Source: an uncultured Lachnospiraceae bacterium
Lineage (GTDB): Bacteria > Bacillota > Clostridia > Lachnospirales > Lachnospiraceae
Assembly (NCBI GenBank): GCA_949840805.1
Contig: CATKXR010000001.1
Span: forward strand, 104,735-168,734
DNA: 64,000 bases
Direction: 5' to 3'
The stretch's first letter is position 1. Each line of letters opens with the position of its first letter. Made by a program: the position numbers and the translations under genes. Below, piece after piece: positions 17,398 to 25,184 of this stretch. The notes below the pieces were generated by a model that was not told the DNA's origin, did no database searches, and was given only the letters and a program-made list of their open reading frames with translations.

Positions 17398-19272
17398 TTA
17401 TTTCTTTTCCGGATGATTTACCAGCCCGGTAAACATATGTTCATTCGTTTTCTTGTTGCGGATCACAAACACAAACGGACGGTTGAACCAGATCCGGACA
17501 GGTTCCTCGTACATAGGGGCTGCAAGGCACATCATATTCATACCGGTGGCTGCCGCCGCTTTTGTCCCGCTCTCGTCCACCTCCACCCGGGTCTTCTGCA
17601 AAACAGATACCGCCACGCAGGGTTCCCTCAGCATCCGGTCAAATTTCCCCTCCGTAAACATATCCCCAAGCCCTGCCTTCTCTAAGACGCTCTTCAGATT
17701 TTCATCCATCCAGTCAAACTCAAATTTGGGCAGAAAAATTTCGACTTTTTCCCTGTGTTTCCTGTTTTTCAAAAGGCTGTCAAGGTCAATCTCGCTTACA
17801 TCATAATCCAGCGCGCCCTCGTCCCGCGGCATTATGGCAATAAAATCATAGATGCCTCCCTGATAGTCCTTTGCATAAGCAAGAAACCGGTCGTCCTCAT
17901 AATAAAAGCTTCCTTCTTCATACATGAATTCCGCATCCATTTTTTCCCCGTTTTTCCGGGTGAAACTGTCGGTAAACGTGTCGTTTGCATCAAAAGGTTC
18001 CTTCCATTTACCGTCAAAATAGAGGGTATTAACCAGGAACAAATCTCCCAGACCGGCAGGCGAGTCTATGACAGAAGGGATCATATGTCCCGTGTTCTCA
18101 TCTACATATTGATTGATCTGCCGGACGGCATCGGCTTTTTTGTCCTGATCAAATTCTTCGATCCTGGCATTCAGCCCTTCCAGCTCATTTCGGAACCCTT
18201 CCTGAAGCCCACAGCTTTTATCCGCCCAGATTCCGTATGCGGATTTTAACACATCCTGGTCGTTGGCCGCCTCCAGGGCTTTGATCTGGCCTGCTATGTC
18301 ATCCCCGCCGCTGATACCGGTATAGGCGCAAATCCTTTCTTTCAGGTCCCGGTCGGAAGTCCCCAGGGCCGCCAGGCGCAGCAGCGCGTCCAGCGAAGCC
18401 TTGGAAACCATCTTATTGCCGTCCTCATTTTCCTTCACAGCCTGCAGGAAAGCAAAACCAGATGTATTTACCTCTGCAGTCTCTCCGCCGTCCAGGATTT
18501 CCTCCTCAGGCTGCTGCATTTCTTCATACAATTTTTCTTTGGAATGCCATATGTAAGAGCTCCACTCTCCCATCATCTGTTCAATCCGGTCCAAATACAA
18601 ATTCATCCTGTCCTCCACCTCTTCCCGGCTCTTTTCCCAATGAAAATCTTCCGCTCTAAAGGAGACAAATCTGTCCAGCACCTTTTCCTTTACATACGCC
18701 TCTTGTCCATCCCACGGGGCAAACCAGTAATTGACGCCGGTATAGTTGAACGCCCGGGCCTGCTTCTGATGTTCGGCAATACAGGAATATGAAAATTCCA
18801 AATCTTCCATAAAATCTTCACTGGCCTCGCTGTAATCAATATATAACAGCAAATGCCTGAGGTCTTCCAGGTAGCCGTCCAGGTATTGATACCGCGTATC
18901 CGCATTGATCTTATACTCGGCGCCGCTGATTCCCTGGTTCTCCAATCGCTGTCCCAGCTCTTCCGGAAGCTCATAAGGGACGCCCGATTCCCTGTCCTCT
19001 TCCATCTGTTCTATGGCCTCTTCCAACACCTTCCTGGCTTCCTCCCGATGTTTTGGCCCGGGTTCTTCCACATAAACCTTCACGGCTTCCAGCGCATGGT
19101 CAAACCGGGCGCTGTCCTCATCCTGAAGCAGCATAATCTCCCCGTAATCATCAATGACTGCCTTTTGTTCTTCTCTGTCTTTCTTGTCCCCTGCCTTGCA
19201 CCCGCTTATTTGGGTCAGCAGTAAAATTCCGGCCAGGAGAGCCAAAAACCTTTTCCTTTTCCGCCTTTTCAT
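17398..19272 (-). CDS. serpin lipoprotein with ~250-residue N-terminal extension
   Basis: Start at 19272 is set by AGGGAGGAAAAA directly before the ATG; the protein is 624 residues. A basic, hydrophobic signal ends in the lipobox ISGC (Cys25), so it is predicted to be lipid-anchored outside the membrane. Residues ~30-255 are an unrecognised acidic, helical domain. From ~268 the serpin fold follows: NTLYFDGKWKEPFD, the hinge DESGTKAAAATG, and the closing FNRPFVFVIRNKKTN. The hinge is small-residue-rich, as in inhibitory serpins. Counting from the hinge Gly as P15, P1 is Leu583 and P1' Ala584, suggesting a chymotrypsin- or elastase-like target. Follows the CxxC-repeat gene by ~150 bases. Confidence 0.9.
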   Translation of the reverse strand: MKRRKRKRFLALLAGILLLTQISGCKAGDKKDREEQKAVIDDYGEIMLLQDEDSARFDHALEAVKVYVEEPGPKHREEARKVLEEAIEQMEEDRESGVPYELPEELGQRLENQGISGAEYKINADTRYQYLDGYLEDLRHLLLYIDYSEASEDFMEDLEFSYSCIAEHQKQARAFNYTGVNYWFAPWDGQEAYVKEKVLDRFVSFRAEDFHWEKSREEVEDRMNLYLDRIEQMMGEWSSYIWHSKEKLYEEMQQPEEEILDGGETAEVNTSGFAFLQAVKENEDGNKMVSKASLDALLRLAALGTSDRDLKERICAYTGISGGDDIAGQIKALEAANDQDVLKSAYGIWADKSCGLQEGFRNELEGLNARIEEFDQDKKADAVRQINQYVDENTGHMIPSVIDSPAGLGDLFLVNTLYFDGKWKEPFDANDTFTDSFTRKNGEKMDAEFMYEEGSFYYEDDRFLAYAKDYQGGIYDFIAIMPRDEGALDYDVSEIDLDSLLKNRKHREKVEIFLPKFEFDWMDENLKSVLEKAGLGDMFTEGKFDRMLREPCVAVSVLQKTRVEVDESGTKAAAATGMNMMCLAAPMYEEPVRIWFNRPFVFVIRNKKTNEHMFTGLVNHPEKK

Positions 19273-19320
19273 TTTTTCCTCCCTGTATATTAGCTGCTTA
19301 CGGAATCCGCGCCCTGTCAA

Positions 19321-19354
19321 GGTCCGCCCGGATGGCCGTCATCCCCGGCGGACC
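19321..19354. other. GC-rich hairpin between the CxxC-repeat gene and the serpin gene
   Basis: GGTCCGCC and GGCGGACC form an 8-bp outer stem with an inner GGATG/CATCC stem. There is no T tract on the minus strand, so it is not a standard terminator. It could be a processing or stability element in the leader of the serpin mRNA. Confidence 0.4.
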
Positions 19355-19420
19355 ATATTCCTGGCCGGCCTTCCGGCACATCCCCGTTACCCGGAGACAG
19401 TTCCTCAATTACGCCCCGCC

Positions 19421-20236
19421 TTATCTCCTGCCACTGCACAGATAACATGGGATCTTACCGCCTGTACAAGAAGTACACAATTTCGATGTTGTATAAGCCG
19501 TTCCTCCGTTTCCTACCAGGTCAATACTCCGTTTTGTTGTTTCAATACGGCCGGTCCCGCGGCAGAGGCTGCAGTCAACCCAGCCTGTATTGTCGCATTT
19601 CGCGCAATCGATCGTTGTATTTGTCCTTCCCGTCCCCCAGCTATTGTCATCTGTAAAAGCATCATATCCGCCATAGCCCGGATTCCATGTCCCGCCATTA
19701 TTCGTTATTCCGCCATTATCTATTCGTCCGATATTTTGATTCGCATTCTGCGCCGGCTGGGTCTCCTTTGGCCTTATCTGCTGCTCTAACTGGGCGATCT
19801 CAGCCTCTAACCCTTTTATCCTTTCATTTCGCGCCTGGCACAGGGCATTATACTCAGGATTCACCATCTGCCCGCCCATACACATGTCACATGCTTCACG
19901 TCCGGTCCTCATACAATACCCGCAAGACACCACCAGATAATAATCCCCCGGAATATTCACAATCCCTTTTCCGTTACATTTTTTACAGGCCACCTGTGAC
20001 CTTCCGCTTCCATTACAATAAGTACACTTCACAAGATAATCAAAAGTAGTATTCCGAAGCTGGCTCAGTTCCTCTCTCTTTTTCTTCAATACCTCCTCCG
20101 GCTTTGCCGCCGTCTCCTGTCCGGCAGCAGTAACCTTCCACCCTGCCTCCGCCCGGATCGTACCAGTCCCCGTCACCAGACACAACACCGCCACCCCGCA
20201 CAAAATCCCTTTTTTCATCCATTCCACAGCCTTCAT
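19421..20236 (-). CDS. exported protein with eight DnaJ-type CxxCxxxG-like motifs
   Basis: Start at 20236 has AGGAGG eight bases upstream; the protein is 271 residues. A signal peptide (KKGILCGVAVLCLVTGTGTIRAEA) precedes a helical segment. Four cysteine pairs follow (CTYCNGSG, CKKCNGKG, CGYCMRTG, CDMCMGGQ), then a coiled coil (QARNERIKGLEAEIAQLEQQ), a Asn/Gly-rich linker, and four more (CAKCDNTG, CSLCRGTG, CTSCTGGK, CYLCSGRR) to the C-terminus. Each cluster resembles the two-zinc cysteine-rich domain of DnaJ, but there is no J domain. Zinc binding outside the membrane, or thiol chemistry, is inferred. It lies between the kinase-NACHT gene and the serpin gene, same strand. Confidence 0.8.
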   Translation of the reverse strand: MKAVEWMKKGILCGVAVLCLVTGTGTIRAEAGWKVTAAGQETAAKPEEVLKKKREELSQLRNTTFDYLVKCTYCNGSGRSQVACKKCNGKGIVNIPGDYYLVVSCGYCMRTGREACDMCMGGQMVNPEYNALCQARNERIKGLEAEIAQLEQQIRPKETQPAQNANQNIGRIDNGGITNNGGTWNPGYGGYDAFTDDNSWGTGRTNTTIDCAKCDNTGWVDCSLCRGTGRIETTKRSIDLVGNGGTAYTTSKLCTSCTGGKIPCYLCSGRR

Positions 20237-20340
20237 CACCTTTTCCTCCTTCTCTTCTTTTTTCCTTCTCTTCTTTCTTCCTTCTTTTCCGGTTTCTTTT
20301 TTGTTCCCCCGCATTAGCCCCCATCCACAGAATAGCCGAT

Positions 20341-20494
20341 AACGTAGCCTGGGCGGTTGCCAGTACCCCGGGAAACCCTCGAAGAACGTCGGCGCTTAAT
20401 GAGCCGGAATGCCTTTCCCGGCGAATTTAGCGTCCACTACGTTCTTCACGGAGCGGGAGAGCGTTTTCCGGGGTACTGGCAACCGCCCAGGCGG
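20341..20494. repeat. 154-bp palindromic repeat element, copy 1
   Basis: Long imperfect palindrome in the 364-base gap between the kinase-NACHT gene and the CxxC-repeat gene. Outer arms GGGCGGTTGCCAGTACC and GGTACTGGCAACCGCCC are perfectly complementary and extend on both sides to a stem of ~28 bp. Inside are a second stem (GAAGAACGT / ACGTTCTTC) and an inner hairpin around GCCGG...CCCGGC. A second copy of identical length is at 42635-42788. No open reading frame. The remaining bases of the gap (20237-20340 and 20495-20600) show a purine-rich ribosome-binding leader and a C-rich tract, nothing else. Confidence 0.9.
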
Positions 20495-20600
20495 CCCCTC
20501 CGCAATCCCCCTCCGCCTCCTCACAATCCTATCTTACCACACCCCTTCCCCCCACACAGGAACTTTTTTCCATCCCCATACCCTGCTTCCGTCCCCTCTC

Positions 20601-23522
20601 CTACTGCCATCCCGCCACATGGAACCGATACCCCCATGTTTTCATATTATCCATACAAATCCTCACGGCATCTTCCGCCGTCTCCCTCTCCCTCTCCAGT
20701 GTTTCCTCATCCTTTCCCGCATAAGGATATTTCTTTATGTATTGGGAGAACACCGCCATCTCGGCCACCGAATCCAGGACTTCCCTTTCCATATCGGGCT
20801 CTAAAGCATATAAGACAAGATTCAGCTCCCTGTAAACCGCTTCCCCATAGGCTTCCAGATAATCCAGATAAAACCCTGCCAGCTCCTCCTTGTCCGAATA
20901 AGACAAAACACCCTCATGAAGCTCTTTTTGCAGATGTTCCATCCCCTCCTCCATAATAATCTCCATCTCAAAAGTCCTGCCGCACAAATCTTCCATAAGG
21001 CGGGCCGGAACCCCGGCGCCGGCCTTCTCCAAAGCCTCGATCTGCGGGCGGGCGTCAGTCCTTCCAAACAAAAAAGTTTCCGTCTCCTTCTCCTTATGTT
21101 CTGCCCATTTGGACAGCTCCTCCAGCGCCTTCTCATCCCCCTCCAGCACTTCCCTTTTCATCGCCATGGCAAGGACCTGCTGCTGTGCCGAAAGCTGCAC
21201 GCCCAGACTTCCCAGATTCTTATTCATCTGATAAATCACGTCCCGGAGCTTTGCCTGCTCCTCCTTTGTAAGCCCGGCAGGAGTAAAAACCTTCCAGGCA
21301 ACCATACCTCCCCCTGCCAAAACAAGGCCCAGGACAAACGCCAGACAGGCCTTCCGCCCTGCCCTCTTCCTGGAATAACAAAACAGGGTCTTTCTGTTCG
21401 TCTCCCCGATACCTGCCAGATACATGGTAAAATTATCATGAATTAAGCCATAGTTGCCTTCGCCGCTTTGGCAAATCAGGTTCAAATGGTCTGATAACTT
21501 CTCCGTAATCCCATAGTCAAACCATTCTCCCGCATCCTTTACATCCTTTAACATCAGCCGGGATTTTCCCAGATACTCCGGAAATGCCATGGCAAAATCC
21601 TTTCTGGTCAGGTCACGATAGCTTTTCTCCGCCAGGCTGTAAATCTCCTCCCTGGTGAGCAAAGTCTTTTTCCGGCGTTTCAACTCCCTGGCAATTTCCG
21701 GAAGCAGGTGATCCATAAGATACCGGCATCGTAGCTGCTCCGCCTGGTTTCCGCTATGTACCCTCTGCTCGTGAACCGCCAGGCCGTTCAGATAAAGCCC
21801 GATCAGGCCGTCCATGGACCGGAAACGAATTTTTTCCTGTTTTTCCTCCTCCGCCAGCCTGGCTGCCTCTTCATAAAGAAAAAGCATCATAGGATTACAT
21901 AAAAGCTCCCGGACTGCAGGATCCGCGGGACATTCTATTCTGTCTTTTTCCAGTTTCTCCTTTACAACCGCCTCCGGCAACCCAAGAAGCCTGGCACACG
22001 CAAACTTCCTCAGCCCGTATTTTCTGACCCCTTCTGACCGGTCCGTCACCAGGATTCCGATTCCAGGCTTATCTCCCAACTCCTCAATCTCTTTTAAAAG
22101 ACGGCTTCCAAAGGCTCCTGCCTCATTTAAACCGTCTAACAGAAGGAGAAGCCCAAACCCTTCCGGTTCTTCAAGCCTCTGGTCCAGCTCATGGACTGCC
22201 GTTTCCATATCCTGAGCCTCATTCTGAAAACACAGATGGCGCAGCAGGTATTTTCGGATATAGCCGGATTCCTCCCGGGCCTTTTGATAATCTGCCAGAG
22301 GAACATACACCGTCACCGGCTGGTCCGGATGATAACTTTCCAGTGACCGCCCCCACAGTTCAGCCAGAAAACTTGTCTTTCCCATGCCGCCCGGGCCAGT
22401 CATCAGAAGCCTTTCACCGGACCGGAGAAATTCCTGGCAGTCCCGGAAACTTAAGTCTCCCTTCTGTTCCAGGCGGATCTTCTGTTCCAGATACTCCCTG
22501 TCCTGATTCTTCTGTTTCTTAAAATTTTTAAAGCAGCGGCAGCTTCCCTCCCACAAGGCGCTGTGGGAAATCCCCCTGCCCTCAATCCGCAGCAGCAATT
22601 CCTCTGCATCCGCCCTCAGTTCAGCCACCGACTGATAACGCTTCCTGGCCAGGACGTGAAGCCCTTTTGCCATGATCTGCACCATCTTCCAGGCCGCCGT
22701 AACCGGCTCCCGGCAAAAGATTTCCAGGTCTTTTGGGAAACAACGGCGAAGCCCCTTTCCCATAACCTCCTCCCGGGAAAGCCGCCGTCCTGTCAGCAGG
22801 AGAAACCACACCGCGCAGACGGAATACAGGTCTGCGGCCGGGCCAATCTGGCCTTCTTCCTGAAGCCGTACCTCAGGGGCGCAGTATCCTTCTTTTTCAC
22901 TGTAAAACCGGGTGGTTCTCTCCTTCTCTCCTAAAAACCATACACTGTTATAATCGATCAGCAATGCCTGCTCCGGAAGCAGCAGGATATTGTCCGGGCT
23001 GATATCCAGATGAAGAAGCCCGTTTTCATGAAAACACTCCACAGCCTTCAAAATCTTAAGCATAAGCTCTGTTGCACTTTTAAGATCCTCAGGCCCCTCC
23101 CCGTCCTGCAGGCAGTCTTCCAGGCTCTTTCCTCCGTGGAGCGCCAGCACAGAATAAAACGTCCCGTTCGCCTCCCAGGAATTGATATTCCCGGAAATCT
23201 GCTCCGGAAGCCGCTCCAACAGGTCGAGATTGGCCTGGTTGCCCTGATAAAAACTTCTCCGGCACTGTTCCATCCAGTCCTTTCCGTCCTCGATGCAGCA
23301 GATACACCCCTCTTCATCCCGGAATATCTTACCTTTGGGATGGCTGGGAAAAAGCTCCTTGACCAGTACCATATGGCGGCTTCCCTGATTAAGCTGGTCT
23401 TCATAGGAAGCGCGATAGACCACCGAACTGGCCCCAAACCCTTCCACGGACTCAATCCGGTACTCTGTCCCTCCAAGCGCCAGTATGCTTCCTGCTTCCA
23501 AAAAACACCGCCTGTCCCCCAT
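20601..23522 (-). CDS. Ser/Thr kinase - NACHT ATPase - transmembrane - ectodomain protein
   Basis: 973 residues with four parts. (1) Protein kinase, ~20-310: glycine loop GFGASSVVY, Lys55 in VLVKE, catalytic loop HLDISPDN (His171-Asn178), metal-binding Asp190 in IDYN (not DFG), APE at 215-217. (2) NACHT-type STAND ATPase, ~360-710: Walker A GPGGMGKTS (376-384), Walker B LLLLLDGLNE (458-467), sensor VTDRSEG, and the IHDNFTMYLAG motif (694-704) typical of the region after NACHT domains. (3) One membrane helix, 724-746. (4) A helical C-terminal domain of ~225 residues, predicted outside. Kinase and ATPase residues look intact, so both may be active. Function is unknown; sensing across the membrane is an inference. 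Preceded by the HTH-like gene. Confidence 0.85.
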   Translation of the reverse strand: MGDRRCFLEAGSILALGGTEYRIESVEGFGASSVVYRASYEDQLNQGSRHMVLVKELFPSHPKGKIFRDEEGCICCIEDGKDWMEQCRRSFYQGNQANLDLLERLPEQISGNINSWEANGTFYSVLALHGGKSLEDCLQDGEGPEDLKSATELMLKILKAVECFHENGLLHLDISPDNILLLPEQALLIDYNSVWFLGEKERTTRFYSEKEGYCAPEVRLQEEGQIGPAADLYSVCAVWFLLLTGRRLSREEVMGKGLRRCFPKDLEIFCREPVTAAWKMVQIMAKGLHVLARKRYQSVAELRADAEELLLRIEGRGISHSALWEGSCRCFKNFKKQKNQDREYLEQKIRLEQKGDLSFRDCQEFLRSGERLLMTGPGGMGKTSFLAELWGRSLESYHPDQPVTVYVPLADYQKAREESGYIRKYLLRHLCFQNEAQDMETAVHELDQRLEEPEGFGLLLLLDGLNEAGAFGSRLLKEIEELGDKPGIGILVTDRSEGVRKYGLRKFACARLLGLPEAVVKEKLEKDRIECPADPAVRELLCNPMMLFLYEEAARLAEEEKQEKIRFRSMDGLIGLYLNGLAVHEQRVHSGNQAEQLRCRYLMDHLLPEIARELKRRKKTLLTREEIYSLAEKSYRDLTRKDFAMAFPEYLGKSRLMLKDVKDAGEWFDYGITEKLSDHLNLICQSGEGNYGLIHDNFTMYLAGIGETNRKTLFCYSRKRAGRKACLAFVLGLVLAGGGMVAWKVFTPAGLTKEEQAKLRDVIYQMNKNLGSLGVQLSAQQQVLAMAMKREVLEGDEKALEELSKWAEHKEKETETFLFGRTDARPQIEALEKAGAGVPARLMEDLCGRTFEMEIIMEEGMEHLQKELHEGVLSYSDKEELAGFYLDYLEAYGEAVYRELNLVLYALEPDMEREVLDSVAEMAVFSQYIKKYPYAGKDEETLERERETAEDAVRICMDNMKTWGYRFHVAGWQ

Positions 23523-23606
23523 CTCCTCCCCCTCTTTCCTTTTGTCTTAATCAGATCAGGTACTATTTCCCTGATTCCTGCCCCATTTTATCATATACCA
23601 TTCCCG

Positions 23607-23813
23607 TTCCATTTAACTTTTTTCCTTCCGCATGCACCAGCTTTACTGCGGCCCCGACACCTCTGCGCCATACCCGCTTTTTTTGCTTTCTTTCTCACGC
23701 CCACGCCTGCTTTACTGCGATTCCGACATTCCCGCGCCATGCCCGCTCTTTTTGCTTTTTTCCTTCCGCCCACACCAGCTTCACTTCACCCCCGACGGCC
23801 CCGCGCCATACCC
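23607..23813. repeat. three tandem 69-bp degenerate repeats spanning a stop codon
   Basis: Units 23607-23675, 23676-23744 and 23745-23813, each ending (plus strand) in a CGCCATRCCC-type block. The rightmost unit contains the last ~11 codons and the stop of the HTH-like gene; the other two lie in the 258-base gap before the kinase-NACHT gene. Read on the minus strand the gap units also encode repeats of a basic 23-residue peptide (RKKAKRAGMA...), but without a convincing ribosome site. I treat them as non-coding. Confidence 0.75.
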
Positions 23814-24938
23814 ACCCGTTTCCTTTTCTTCCTCCCCTTCAAACAGCTCCCTCATCACCGCTTCCATCCGGTCACTGATAAATCCTCCCGCCTGGGTCCG
23901 CATGGCATAAATCACCAGATAATCAAAGGGATTCCCCGGGTCTAAAGGAGGCATTCCGTACATTTCCAAAAAAAGCCGCATCTGCTTCAGCCGCATTTCC
24001 AAAAGAGTATCCGGATCTTCCTCGTCTTCTTCCAGATACAAATCTTCTTCTTCCTCCTCATCAAATGACTCCGTGACCAGGTAGAGAATCAGCAATGCCT
24101 TACGGCTCACGTCCTCTTTCCTGTTTCGCATTCCGATCAGGCTGCTCTCGTTCGGCCAGTATTTCTTCACCAGCTTTTGTAAGATATCGTAATCCTTTGT
24201 CCGCTTTGTCTCCGGCACATGCATCCGGATATAAAGCCGGACTACCTCCTCCATGGTATACTTTTCCTCTTCGCCTTCTCCCCCGGCCCCTATGGGCTTA
24301 AGCAACATCTCAAGAAGTTCCGTAAACTTGCGGTATGCCGTCTCGTGAAGCACTCCCATTTCTCCCATATGTTCCTGAAAGAAATCCATGAACTCTTCCC
24401 TGGTCGCCACTCCCGCAAAGGCGTCCCGGATCTGTCGGGTATATATTTTTCCGTCCTCCCCCTTTGGCCTCCTGCTGCCGGCTTCCTCCTCGTATATTTT
24501 CACGACCTGCTGCTTCAGGCTGAGGGCGTCCTCATATTCCATCCCTGTCCTCAGCCCGAAAGCATAAGCCATCTCCCCGGGATTGCGGTAATGGATCCCT
24601 GTCTCTGAAGCTGCCCCCAGCACTTTGGACGCGGCCTTTTCCCCCAGGCCCAGCACAAAACAGATCTGAAACAAGGTTTCCCTGTTCTTCGGAATATTTT
24701 TTCCCTTAAGCCAGTTCCCCACTTTCCTTAAAACGCCCGCCGGGTCCTCCCCCGTAACCCTGGCCATCCCCTCTTTCAGCCGTTTTGGCAAATCCTTCCC
24801 CGGATACACATCCCGGAGCACCTGGCCAAAGTCCCGGATCATGGCTCCCTTTTTGAGAAACTCCAGAATCTCTGACGGCGTCTTGTCCTCCCCCTCCAAA
24901 AATCCCATATTATTTTCCGTAATCACCGTTCTTTCCAT
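23781..24938 (-). CDS. acidic HTH-like protein, first gene of the kinase-NACHT cluster
   Basis: Start at 24938 follows GGAGGG by 9 bases; the product is 385 residues, no signal peptide. The N-terminal third has a segment (GNWLKGKNIPKNRETLFQIC, then FVLGLGEKAASKVL) resembling the HTH region of XRE-type or similar regulators, where helices pair with an NWL-G-K turn. The middle is helical (ICAYAFG-like region, TYKKFTELLEMLLK-type helices) and residues ~300-330 are strongly acidic (DEEEEEDLYLEEDEEDP). The DNA-binding idea is inference from one segment. A sigma-A promoter lies just upstream, and the kinase-NACHT gene follows after 258 bases. Confidence 0.7.
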   Translation of the reverse strand: MERTVITENNMGFLEGEDKTPSEILEFLKKGAMIRDFGQVLRDVYPGKDLPKRLKEGMARVTGEDPAGVLRKVGNWLKGKNIPKNRETLFQICFVLGLGEKAASKVLGAASETGIHYRNPGEMAYAFGLRTGMEYEDALSLKQQVVKIYEEEAGSRRPKGEDGKIYTRQIRDAFAGVATREEFMDFFQEHMGEMGVLHETAYRKFTELLEMLLKPIGAGGEGEEEKYTMEEVVRLYIRMHVPETKRTKDYDILQKLVKKYWPNESSLIGMRNRKEDVSRKALLILYLVTESFDEEEEEDLYLEEDEEDPDTLLEMRLKQMRLFLEMYGMPPLDPGNPFDYLVIYAMRTQAGGFISDRMEAVMRELFEGEEEKETGGYGAGPSGVK

Positions 24939-25031
24939 TTCTCTGTTCCCTCCTCGTGTATGGCCTTGTCCACTGCCAAAACAATTCTGCCAATCTCTGA
25001 TCCGGTGCCGCCAAAATTCCGGCGTTCGCTT

Positions 25032-25060
25032 TCTATACCCGTGAGCAATTGATTTGCCAA
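25032..25060 (-). promoter_or_regulatory. sigma-A promoter upstream of the HTH-like gene
   Basis: Minus strand TTGGCA, 17 bases, TATAGA, ~95 bases upstream of the start codon at 24938. It is the only clear promoter seen before the kinase-NACHT cluster. Its -35 overlaps a short repeat shared with 42181-42218. Confidence 0.6.
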
Positions 25061-25088
25061 CACAGTCTCCATCTTTCCATAAATACAC
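25051..25088. repeat. short dispersed repeat, copy 1
   Basis: GATTTGCCAACACAGTCTCC followed by a TTTCCATAAA block, matching 42181-42218 at about 33 of 38 positions. Both copies are intergenic. Confidence 0.55.
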
Positions 25089-25184
25089 TGAATTATTTGG
25101 CAAATAAGTATGCTCGCGTGTATAATCACGATTCGGCCCTGCCGCCGTTTCCATCTCCCTCTGGCTTTGCCTTTTCCGCCCCCC

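Noticed and set aside
23591..23773. 60-codon basic repeat frame between the HTH-like and kinase-NACHT genes
   Set aside because: It is built from the 69-bp tandem repeat and lacks a ribosome site; reported as a repeat instead.
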